A stretch of 7,735 nt of DNA from an uncultured Lachnospiraceae bacterium. Lineage in GTDB: Bacteria; Bacillota; Clostridia; Lachnospirales; Lachnospiraceae. The position numbers and the translations under genes were made by a program. Every line of letters starts with the position of its first letter. The first letter of the stretch is position 1. Below the pieces are notes generated by a model that was given only the letters and a program-made list of their open reading frames with translations, was not told the origin of the DNA and did not search any database. Location: NCBI GenBank assembly GCA_937910785.1, contig CALDLG010000218.1, positions 1 through 7,735 of the forward strand, read 5' to 3'. Shown here one piece after another: positions 1 through 5,954 of this stretch.

Positions 1-70
1 GTGACAGGATTCGAACCTGCGACCTCCTGGTCCCAAACCAGGCGCTCTAGCCAAACTGAGCCACACCCCG
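1..70 (-). tRNA. tRNA-Pro (anticodon TGG), 3' end cut by window edge
   Basis: Read on the minus strand, the sequence starts at 70 with acceptor strand CGGGGTG. A D-arm (GCTCAGTTTGGCTAGAGC) follows, then the anticodon arm CCTGG-TTTGGGA-CCAGG with anticodon TGG, a 5-nt variable loop AGGTC, and the T-arm GCAGG-TTCGAAT-CCTGT (outer pair G-T wobble). Only the first three bases (CAC) of the 3' acceptor strand lie inside the window; the last four pairing bases and the discriminator are beyond it. The TGG anticodon reads CCN proline codons by wobble. Other tRNA genes may follow downstream, outside the window. Confidence 0.95.
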
Positions 71-111
71 GTACGCTGCATTTTCACAATTTTGACCACA
101 ACGCAAAACAT

Positions 112-140
112 ATTATATAATAAGAAAAAATATCTGTCAA
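112..140 (-). promoter_or_regulatory. Consensus sigma-A promoter of the tRNA-Pro gene
   Basis: On the minus strand TTGACA (135-140) and TATAAT (112-117) are both perfect consensus hexamers with a 17-nt spacer. The predicted start is near 105, about 35 nt before the tRNA. Upstream of the -35 lie A-tracts (141-186) that could act as an UP element. This arrangement is typical of strong stable-RNA promoters. Confidence 0.9.
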
Positions 141-200
141 CCACCTTTTGTTTTTTTCTGCCAAATTTTTTCTGCTAAAATTCTGCAAAAGCTTTTTCCG

Positions 201-680
201 CTAAAGATAGTTTACTGTATAATGCGCTTCTCCATTTCCGTCAACCTCCATCAGTATGTAGGAGGGCCGCCGTCCTTCCTGTCTCGGATAACTCAGACTT
301 CCCGGATTGATCAACGTCAGGTTCCTTCCGATATCGATGACCGGTTTATGGGTATGTCCGCACATGACAATATCCGCTTCCCTGTCTCTGGCCTCCTGCT
401 TAATCGTCTCATAGTTCATATAAACACAGTAATTATGGCCATGCGTCAGCCAGACTCTGTAATCTCCTATCATGAATTCCGCTTCCCGCGGCACCGGAGA
501 CAGAAAGTCATTATTTCCGCGCACCATCTTCACCGGACATCCTGCCGCCTCTTCAATGAGGCGTTCACTGCCTTCCACGTCACCGCAGTGTACCACCATG
601 TCCACCGGTCTGACCTGATCCATCACCCGAAGAAAGTTTTCATCCCGGCGGTGGGTATCGCTCACAATCAGTATTTTCAT
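201..680 (-). CDS. YfcE/MJ0936-family metallophosphoesterase (B. subtilis YsnB-like)
   Basis: This encodes a 159-residue cytosolic metal-dependent phosphodiesterase; small single-domain members of this calcineurin-like family are usually 155-185 residues. Metal-binding motifs are in the family order: SDTH near residue 8 (D-x-H), HCGDVEG around 31-37, GNND around 56 (Asn where many members have His or Cys), a THGH motif near 80 and GHTHKP near 107. The start at 680 is preferred because the protein begins directly with the first beta strand (MKILIVSDTH) and has a GGAAG site 6-7 nt upstream. The longer frame to 782 only adds a non-homologous tail overlapping rdgB. Its ATG overlaps the rdgB stop as ATGA, indicating translational coupling. 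The same rdgB-phosphoesterase order occurs in Bacillus (ysnA-ysnB). The natural substrate is unknown; E. coli YfcE hydrolyses artificial phosphodiesters. No clear intrinsic terminator follows. Confidence 0.88.
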   Translation of the reverse strand: MKILIVSDTHRRDENFLRVMDQVRPVDMVVHCGDVEGSERLIEEAAGCPVKMVRGNNDFLSPVPREAEFMIGDYRVWLTHGHNYCVYMNYETIKQEARDREADIVMCGHTHKPVIDIGRNLTLINPGSLSYPRQEGRRPSYILMEVDGNGEAHYTVNYL

Positions 681-1288
681 AGATTCTTCCTTTTCCCAAG
701 CTCTTCCCGCATAGCCGCAAGCGCCCTGCCGCGGTGGCTGATCGCATTTTTTTCTTCTTCGCTCAGCTGTGCGGAGGTGCACCCGTATTCCGGCAGGTAA
801 AAAATTGGATCATAACCGAAACCGTTCTCGCCCTTCGGTTCGTAACCGATTCTGCCCTCTATGGTACCGAGCGTCGTAAAAACCTCACCGTCCGGCATTG
901 CCGCCGCAATCGCGCAGACGAATCTGGCTGTCCTTTTCTCATCCGGCACACCTTTCAGCCTTTCCAACAGATTCGCATTTTTAATATCATAAGACGTATC
1001 TTCGCCCAGATAACGCGCCGAATAGATGCCCGGCTCTTTATTCAGATAATCAATCTCCAGACCGGAGTCGTCGGCAAGCACGATAGAATTCGTTTTGGCT
1101 GCTGCCGCTTTTGCCTTGATTATGGCGTTTTCCTCGAAATTTTTCCCGTCCTCCACGATATCGACCTCAATTCCGGCCTCTTTCATGGACAGAAGCTCCG
1201 CATCGATTCCGGCCATGATCTGGCGGATCTCTCTCATTTTTCCCTCATTTCCGGTCGCAAAAATAATAGTCTGCTTCATTTTGCTCAT
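677..1288 (-). CDS. rdgB: RdgB/HAM1 dITP/XTP pyrophosphatase
   Basis: This 203-residue protein has the usual family length. It hydrolyses dITP, ITP and XTP to monophosphate and pyrophosphate, keeping deaminated purines out of DNA and RNA. Visible family motifs are TGNEGK (12-17, triphosphate binding), ADDSGL (72-77, catalytic and metal acidic pair D73/D74), PGIYSARYLG (86-95), GENGFGYDPIF (153-163, base recognition loop) and SHRGRA (184-189). The start at 1288 has a GGAAGG site 6 nt upstream; the internal ATG three codons later is less well placed. It lies 74 nt downstream of the amidase-fold gene without a recognisable terminator between them, and it overlaps the phosphoesterase gene by 4 nt. 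All key residues appear present, so it should be active. Confidence 0.95.
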   Translation of the reverse strand: MSKMKQTIIFATGNEGKMREIRQIMAGIDAELLSMKEAGIEVDIVEDGKNFEENAIIKAKAAAAKTNSIVLADDSGLEIDYLNKEPGIYSARYLGEDTSYDIKNANLLERLKGVPDEKRTARFVCAIAAAMPDGEVFTTLGTIEGRIGYEPKGENGFGYDPIFYLPEYGCTSAQLSEEEKNAISHRGRALAAMREELGKRKNL

Positions 1289-1362
1289 TCGGTTCCTTCC
1301 TTAATTTATAAATCCATCTTAAATCTATCCGGTATAGCCGGCCGGCCAGCTCTCACAGGATA

Positions 1363-2481
1363 TCATTCATAGGCTTTCAGGATCGCCTGATAAATCCCTT
1401 CCGCAATCTTCTCAATATAATCTTCTCGCCCCAATAATATTGCTTCCTGACCGTTACTGATATAGCCTACGCGAATCGCCGCCGCCGGAACAGTCGCTTC
1501 ATTGATTACGGTATCCTCCTGTGCGGCATCGACAAGTCCGTTTGCCTTTCCACTGATCGCCGTAACGACTTCCCGCTCCAGAAGATCCGCAAGCTCCACG
1601 CTGCCGAAACCGGGAATAAAAAATTTACTGTTATAGACCGCTTCTGTTCCGTATATTTTGGAATCCTCGTTTTCATTGATTTCGATTCGAATCAGCATAT
1701 CGGCTTTCGCTGCATTCGCAAGATCGACCCGCTCTTCTTCGGACAAAGCCCCGTCATCCATTCTGGTGTAATAGACCTTAATATCCGTCTCATCCAGCTT
1801 TTTTTTCAGGGCACGGGCTATTTCCAGTGTAATATCTTTTCCCTGCAGCTCTTCAGAAACGGCTCCCGTCACTTCTCCGCCATAAGCAGGATCGATTACA
1901 ACGATTTTATTATAGGCCTCTCTCGGCGTCATAAACTCAATATACAGTTTGTTATCCTCAAAAATACTGTGATACTCATAAATATCCGTCAGCCGGAATT
2001 TCAGCCAGAACGTATCCGTCCCGTTCTCAAAGCAGCCGTCGATGACCGCGCTCCGGTTGCCGTAAACGCCCTGTGTCCGGTAAAAATCACCATAGCCCGC
2101 GCCATCCGCATCCTGCCTGATGCTGACCCAGAGCTCTTTATCCATATAATGGTTTTCAATCGTTACATTTTCGGCCTTTACATCCGTATGCAGGGGGATA
2201 CAGAAATAATTCATCTCCTGGCCGTTCTGCTCGAAAAAAATACTGTTCTGGTCCTGACCGGAATCCGGAACGCCTTCCTGCCCGCTGCTCTGACCGTCCG
2301 GGAGATTCTGTCCGCTTTCTTCCTGCCTGCTCTGCGCCACCTCGTCCTGTGCCACATCCGCAACTACGATAATTTTATTGGCCGAGTAATAGAAAACAGC
2401 CGCCAGCGCACAGACCGCGAACAGCGCGGTATATACCGCCGTTCTTTTTATCAGTTGATTCTGCTGCATTTCAATAACCAT
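1363..2481 (-). CDS. Membrane-anchored Amidase_3-fold protein lacking zinc and catalytic residues (pseudo-amidase)
   Basis: This is a 372-residue protein. Residues 12-32 form one N-terminal membrane segment, and 41-80 are a Gln/Ser/Gly/Asp-rich linker. Residues 90-185 are beta-rich and possibly AMIN-like. Residues 192-371 align by eye with N-acetylmuramoyl-L-alanine amidase (Amidase_3, CwlV/CwlD-like): VVIDPAYGG, GKDITLEIA, YYTRMDD, ERVDLANAAKAD, RIEINEN, YGTEAVY, RVGYISN and a closing EGIYQAILKAYE helix. The three zinc ligands of active enzymes (His of DPGHGG, Glu of EKD, His of SIHAN) are here Tyr200, Gly214 and Glu267. The catalytic Glu of the final E-x-G-F motif is Arg337. The fold is therefore kept but hydrolysis is very unlikely. 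The N-terminus suggests an extracytoplasmic domain tethered to the membrane. It starts 8 nt after the methyltransferase stop. The GAAAGG site is only 1 nt from the first ATG and 13 nt from a second in-frame ATG at 2469, so the start is uncertain. No frameshift or stop suggests decay. Confidence 0.8.
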   Translation of the reverse strand: MVIEMQQNQLIKRTAVYTALFAVCALAAVFYYSANKIIVVADVAQDEVAQSRQEESGQNLPDGQSSGQEGVPDSGQDQNSIFFEQNGQEMNYFCIPLHTDVKAENVTIENHYMDKELWVSIRQDADGAGYGDFYRTQGVYGNRSAVIDGCFENGTDTFWLKFRLTDIYEYHSIFEDNKLYIEFMTPREAYNKIVVIDPAYGGEVTGAVSEELQGKDITLEIARALKKKLDETDIKVYYTRMDDGALSEEERVDLANAAKADMLIRIEINENEDSKIYGTEAVYNSKFFIPGFGSVELADLLEREVVTAISGKANGLVDAAQEDTVINEATVPAAAIRVGYISNGQEAILLGREDYIEKIAEGIYQAILKAYE

Positions 2482-2489
2482 ACCTTTCT

Positions 2490-3638
2490 CTATGGTTTCC
2501 GTTTAGGCGGCTTCGGTCCCATAAACTGATAATAGTATGTTTTCATCATACCGTTATAAATCTTCCGGTTCTTATCCGCTTTTCTTCCAATATACTGCTC
2601 AGCCTGCTCATAGGCGGAGATCACATACATCGACCAGCTGTCAAGCGCCTGATATCGTTCTCCCAGGACCCGGTAAATGCCGGGAAGCGTATCTTTATCC
2701 TCAAGCCGCTCTCCATAGGGAGGATTGGTGATCAGAAATCCGTATTTCTTCGGGTGGCTAAGCTGCTCCACATTCCTCCTCTGAAAATGAATCAGGTCTT
2801 CCACTCCCGCAAGCCGCGCATTCTCTCTGGAAACCGCTACCATTTTGTCATCCACATCATATCCCTGAATATCGGGCTTCACAGTTCGGTCTACGCCCGC
2901 ATCCGCCTCGTCCATCGCCCGGTACCAGGCCTTGCGTGACACAATATGGCCCCATTCCTCCGCCAGAAAGCTCCTGTTCGCTCCCGGTGCCATATTGGCC
3001 GCCATCATTGCCGCTTCAATCGGAAATGTGCCGCTTCCGCAGAACGGATCGACCAGAATCCGGTCTCTGTTCCAGGGCGTCAGCATAATCAGCGCTGCGG
3101 CCAGATTTTCCGCAATAGGCGCCTTCGCCGTCAGCTTCCGGTATCCTCTCTTATGCAGCGATTCGCCCGTCGTATCCAGACCGACGATGACCTCGTCCTT
3201 CATCAGAAAGACTCTCACCGGAAAAGAGGCGCCGCTTTCTTCAAACCATTCTTTATGGTAAACCGATTTCAACCGTTCCACCATCGCCTTTTTCATAATG
3301 GACTGGATATCGGAAGGACTGAACAACCTGCTTTTAATGCTGGCGGCCTTCGCCACCCAGAATTTTCCATCCTGCGGAATATAGTTCTCCCATGCAATGG
3401 CGCGGGTCCCCTGAAAAAGTTCTTCGAAGGTTTCCGCATGAAAACTGCCTGCCTTCAAAAGCACCCTTTCAGCCGTGCGCAAAAAAACATTCGCGCGGCA
3501 GATGGCATTTTCATCGCCTGCGAAAGTCACACGACCGTCTTCTACCGAGGATACTTCATATCCAAGATCTGTAATTTCCTTTTTTAATACTGCTTCCAGC
3601 CCGAAATGGCATGGCGCGATAAAATACATTTTTTCCAT
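2490..3638 (-). CDS. RlmL/YpsC-like THUMP-domain rRNA (guanine-N2) methyltransferase
   Basis: This encodes a 382-residue class I SAM-dependent RNA methyltransferase. The N-terminal part (about 1-155) matches the ferredoxin-like plus THUMP architecture that docks RNA, and the C-terminal part is the UPF0020 catalytic domain. Key motifs are DPFCGSGTFPIEAA (197-210, SAM-binding motif I), GYDVD (259-263, acidic residue for the SAM ribose) and NPPYGERL (305-312, catalytic N-P-P-Y loop typical of exocyclic amino methylation). It resembles B. subtilis YpsC and the N-terminal half of E. coli RlmL, which modifies 23S rRNA G2445; the exact target here is inferred. The frame stays open to 3677, but that extension overlaps the promoter boxes. 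ATG at 3638 is chosen, with ATG at 3629 (GGAAAA just upstream) as the alternative. It is the first gene of the minus-strand operon. The Lys/Pro-rich tail is typical of a ribosome-associated enzyme. Confidence 0.88.
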   Translation of the reverse strand: MEKMYFIAPCHFGLEAVLKKEITDLGYEVSSVEDGRVTFAGDENAICRANVFLRTAERVLLKAGSFHAETFEELFQGTRAIAWENYIPQDGKFWVAKAASIKSRLFSPSDIQSIMKKAMVERLKSVYHKEWFEESGASFPVRVFLMKDEVIVGLDTTGESLHKRGYRKLTAKAPIAENLAAALIMLTPWNRDRILVDPFCGSGTFPIEAAMMAANMAPGANRSFLAEEWGHIVSRKAWYRAMDEADAGVDRTVKPDIQGYDVDDKMVAVSRENARLAGVEDLIHFQRRNVEQLSHPKKYGFLITNPPYGERLEDKDTLPGIYRVLGERYQALDSWSMYVISAYEQAEQYIGRKADKNRKIYNGMMKTYYYQFMGPKPPKRKP

Positions 3639-3644
3639 AAACAC

Positions 3645-3673
3645 ATTGTAAAGTTTTGTGCTTTTCCTGTCAA
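3645..3673 (-). promoter_or_regulatory. Strong sigma-A promoter of the rlmL-like operon
   Basis: On the minus strand TTGACA (3668-3673) and TACAAT (3645-3650) are separated by exactly 17 nt, giving 11 of 12 consensus bases. Counting 7 nt from the -10 box places +1 at about 3638, which is the A of the proposed start codon. One arm of a 12-bp inverted repeat begins 2 bp upstream of the -35 box. Confidence 0.8.
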
Positions 3674-3693
3674 TCATTCCGCATAAAATTTGA

Positions 3694-3722
3694 TTTACAA
3701 TTCCTGCCGGCAGGGGTAAACT
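3694..3722 (+). promoter_or_regulatory. Probable promoter of the moxR operon
   Basis: TTTACA (3694-3699, 5/6 to consensus) and TAAACT (3717-3722, 4/6) have a 17-nt spacer and point to moxR. The predicted start is about 3729, leaving a leader of about 50 nt. The spacer contains a perfect 12-bp palindrome, a classic repressor position. The -10 box is weak, so the promoter may be regulated. Confidence 0.5.
3703..3714. promoter_or_regulatory. Perfect 12-bp palindrome in the moxR promoter spacer, candidate operator
   Basis: CCTGCCGGCAGG is fully self-complementary and GC-rich in an otherwise AT-rich intergenic region. It lies between the proposed -35 and -10 boxes of the rightward promoter. It is almost concentric (centre 3708.5) with the surrounding 12-bp inverted repeat (centre 3712). 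The binding protein is unknown. Confidence 0.45.
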
Positions 3723-3779
3723 GAAAGAAATGAGACTTTATGCGGAATACAGACCGCACGAAAACGATGGAGGACGGGT

Positions 3780-4730
3780 ATGGAAACACAGGGCAGTCAG
3801 ATCGCGGACAAAGTATTGGAAAATATACGGAAGGTCATTATCGGCAAGGATGAGACGATCCGGCTGCTTCTGACGGCGCTTCTTGCCGACGGACATGTTT
3901 TGCTGGAGGATGTGCCGGGAACAGGGAAGACCCGGCTTGCAAAAGCACTCGCCAGATCGCTTTACGCGGACTTTTCCAGAATTCAGTTTACGCCGGATTT
4001 ACTGCCCACCGACATTACGGGTCTGAATGTCTGGGACAGGCAGAGCAACTCCTTTATCCTGCGCAAAGGTCCGGTATTCACCAACATTCTGCTGGCGGAC
4101 GAAATCAACCGGGCAACGCCCAGAACCCAGGCCGGCCTGCTCGAATGCATGGAGGAACGGCAGGTAACGATCGACGGTGAAACGTATCTGCCGGGAGAAC
4201 CCTTTTTTGTCATCGCCACACAGAATCCTGTGGAGACAGCCGGTACTTTTCCGCTGCCCGAAGCGCAGATGGATCGTTTTATCATGAAGCTGTCCATGGG
4301 ACTGCCCACGAGGGAGGAGGAACTGAATATTCTCTCCCGCTATATGAAGAAAGAACCGCTTACGGAGCTTTCCGGCGTGCTGACGCTTGAGGAACTGCGG
4401 CAGGCCAGACAGGACGTTGTCGGGATATATGTCCACCAGGCGGTACAGGAATATATGGTGGATATCATTTCCGCCACCCGTATGGAGGAAAACATTCTCA
4501 TGGGTGTCAGTCCAAGAGGCAGTCTTGCCCTTCTTCGCTGCTCCAAAGCTTTCGCCTGGCTGCAGGGCCGCCCTTTCGTCATCCCCGATGATGTAAAAGC
4601 CGTTGCGGTTCCGGTACTGGCCCACAGACTTCTGTTGGATTACGGCCGGGACAGCGGACGGGAAAGCGCCGGTCTCATCCGGAAGATTCTGGAACAGACG
4701 AAGGTTCCCACAGAGGATTTTCAGACATGA
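3780..4730 (+). CDS. MoxR-family AAA+ ATPase
   Basis: This encodes a 316-residue cytosolic AAA+ ATPase of the usual MoxR length. MoxR proteins are chaperone-like ATPases that act with membrane or vWA-type partners encoded beside them. Motifs seen are Walker A EDVPGTGKT (43-51), the MoxR stretch FTPDLLPTDITG (70-81), Walker B ILLADEIN (103-110, D107/E108), sensor 1 IATQNP (145-150), MDRF with a candidate arginine finger R167 (164-167) and sensor 2 GVSPRG (242-247), followed by the winged C-terminal helices. Every nucleotide-handling residue looks intact. The start is well supported by GGAGG 6 nt upstream (3769-3773). It is the first gene of the plus-strand operon. Its stop overlaps the DUF58 start as ATGA, indicating coupled translation and probably a stoichiometric partnership. 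It resembles B. subtilis YeaC in sequence and gene order. Confidence 0.93.
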   Translation: METQGSQIADKVLENIRKVIIGKDETIRLLLTALLADGHVLLEDVPGTGKTRLAKALARSLYADFSRIQFTPDLLPTDITGLNVWDRQSNSFILRKGPVFTNILLADEINRATPRTQAGLLECMEERQVTIDGETYLPGEPFFVIATQNPVETAGTFPLPEAQMDRFIMKLSMGLPTREEELNILSRYMKKEPLTELSGVLTLEELRQARQDVVGIYVHQAVQEYMVDIISATRMEENILMGVSPRGSLALLRCSKAFAWLQGRPFVIPDDVKAVAVPVLAHRLLLDYGRDSGRESAGLIRKILEQTKVPTEDFQT

Positions 4731-5872
4731 TGAAAATAATTGGACTCGGTCTTCTTGCCCTCCTGCTTACATGGCTCCAACGCCTCCTTTATGCCAGACT
4801 CTGGGCTAAGAAGCTTAAAATCCGGCTGGAATTTACAAAGGACAGCCTGTTTGAAGGAGAAAAGGGCGAGCTTCTTGAAATCATCGAAAACGGGAAACGT
4901 CTGCCTCTCCCCATGTTAAAAGTAAAATTTCAGACCGATCGGAATTTGCGGTTTACGGACTCCCGGAGTTCCAAAGTGACCGATCAGTATTACCGCAATG
5001 ATATTTTTCAGGTGAAAGGCCGGGAGCGGATCACAAGAAAACTGGAATTTACTGCCGCCAAAAGAGGCTATTATCGAATTCACAACATCGATCTGGTAGC
5101 AGCGGACCTGTTCCTTTCCTCGGAAATGGTGGAAAGCAGGCAGACAGACCGGTATTTCTATGTCTATCCCGCTCCGTTTGTCTCCGAAGAATTCCGCAAA
5201 TCCTTAAAAAAACTGAACGGAGATCAGCTTACGAAAAGGCACTTTCCCGAAGATCCCTTCGAATACCGGGGCATCCGGGAATACCAGCCCTATGACGATA
5301 TGCGCAGCATCAACTGGAAGGCTTCCGCCAGAACCGGAGACCTGAAGGTCAATCAGAAAAACTGCACCGCCTTGCAGACGATCCGCATCTTTTTTAACAT
5401 CGAGGATCGGGGAATCCTGAAAAAAGACGATGCCGTGGAAGCCTGTCTCAGAATCACCGCCGGGCTTGCGGTCTTTTTTCTGAAGCAGGGCGTCCGGACA
5501 GCCTGTTACGGTAACGGAATGGATATTCTTCGAGGGGAACCGGTACGCATTGCGGCCGGTGCGGGTTCCGGTCAGATACAGCAGATCTGCAGGGCGCTTG
5601 CCCGCATCGACACAGGGCGGAAAACGGCAGACTTCACCGCATGCTTCGAAGAAGAGCTTCTGCACATCTCTTCCGGCACGACCACCATTTTCGTATCCCC
5701 CAATGCCTATGACGACTTTCTGTCACTGCTTGGCCGCTATCGGAAGCAGGACGGGGAATGTCTCTGGTTTTATCCGGTATCGGAGTCGGATAAGCAGACA
5801 CCGGATTTTCCCCCGGAATGGAAAAACGGTATCCGGCTGCTGCCAATCGAACGGACCCAGGAATACCGGTAA
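4727..5872 (+). CDS. DUF58-family protein, MoxR partner
   Basis: This is a 381-residue protein. It has one N-terminal membrane segment (about 4-23), a basic stretch, a beta-rich region (30-130) and then the DUF58 signature between residues 176 and 208. The key residues of that signature are DPFEYRGIREYQPYDD, R193, I195, W197, A199 and G204-L206. The C-terminal half resembles a von Willebrand A-like fold, but the place where a metal-binding D-x-S-x-S is expected reads FFNIEDRG (223-229), so the MIDAS motif appears to be lost. DUF58 proteins are commonly encoded beside MoxR and are thought to be its partner or substrate at the membrane. Translation probably starts at 4727, overlapping the moxR stop. 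A second ATG follows directly at 4730. It is similar in position and type to B. subtilis YeaD. Its biochemical function is not established. Confidence 0.88.
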   Translation: MMKIIGLGLLALLLTWLQRLLYARLWAKKLKIRLEFTKDSLFEGEKGELLEIIENGKRLPLPMLKVKFQTDRNLRFTDSRSSKVTDQYYRNDIFQVKGRERITRKLEFTAAKRGYYRIHNIDLVAADLFLSSEMVESRQTDRYFYVYPAPFVSEEFRKSLKKLNGDQLTKRHFPEDPFEYRGIREYQPYDDMRSINWKASARTGDLKVNQKNCTALQTIRIFFNIEDRGILKKDDAVEACLRITAGLAVFFLKQGVRTACYGNGMDILRGEPVRIAAGAGSGQIQQICRALARIDTGRKTADFTACFEEELLHISSGTTTIFVSPNAYDDFLSLLGRYRKQDGECLWFYPVSESDKQTPDFPPEWKNGIRLLPIERTQEYR

Positions 5873-5954
5873 CGAAAAATGCTGACAAAGCGCAGACATC
5901 TGTCGGACAGAAACATATTATGAGAAAGCATGCAATGAGAAAGGAGAAAGCTTC
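5873..5954 (+). other. Intercistronic gap with a 12-codon reading frame coupled to the next start
   Basis: The 82-nt gap contains no terminator or promoter I can support. An ATG at 5920 opens a 12-codon frame (MRKHAMRKEKAS) whose TGA (5956-5958) overlaps the ATG of the DUF4129 gene as ATGA. No ribosome binding site precedes it, so it may be chance. Confidence 0.15.

Larger units (their letters stand above)
3676..3748. repeat. 12-bp perfect inverted repeat spanning the divergent promoter region
   Basis: ATTCCGCATAAA (3676-3687) is repeated as its exact reverse complement TTTATGCGGAAT (3737-3748), separated by 49 nt. The left arm abuts the -35 box of the leftward promoter. The right arm lies just after the predicted start of the rightward transcript. 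The arm centres are 61 bp apart, nearly six helical turns. Neither arm pair would sit in one transcript if the predicted starts are right, so a DNA-level role (paired operator sites) fits better than an RNA hairpin. Confidence 0.7.

Noticed and set aside
187..196. AAAAGCTTTT palindrome after yfcE as a terminator
   Set aside because: It has no loop and almost no GC, so it could not form a stable intrinsic terminator.
681..782. N-terminal extension of the phosphoesterase to 782
   Set aside because: The extra 34 residues overlap rdgB, are not homologous to the family, and the ATG at 680 has its own GGAAG site and an ATGA overlap with rdgB.
1325..1350. GC-rich palindromic stretch (GCCGGCCGGC) between the pseudo-amidase gene and rdgB as a terminator
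   Set aside because: It leaves no room for a loop and no T-run follows on the minus strand; rdgB is probably co-transcribed.
222..1372. Long plus-strand frames opposite yfcE and rdgB
   Set aside because: They are antisense to clearly recognisable genes, carry no protein-family motifs and have no ribosome binding sites.
2946..3587. 213-codon plus-strand frame opposite the methyltransferase
   Set aside because: It is the antisense shadow of conserved methyltransferase motifs and shows no domain of its own.
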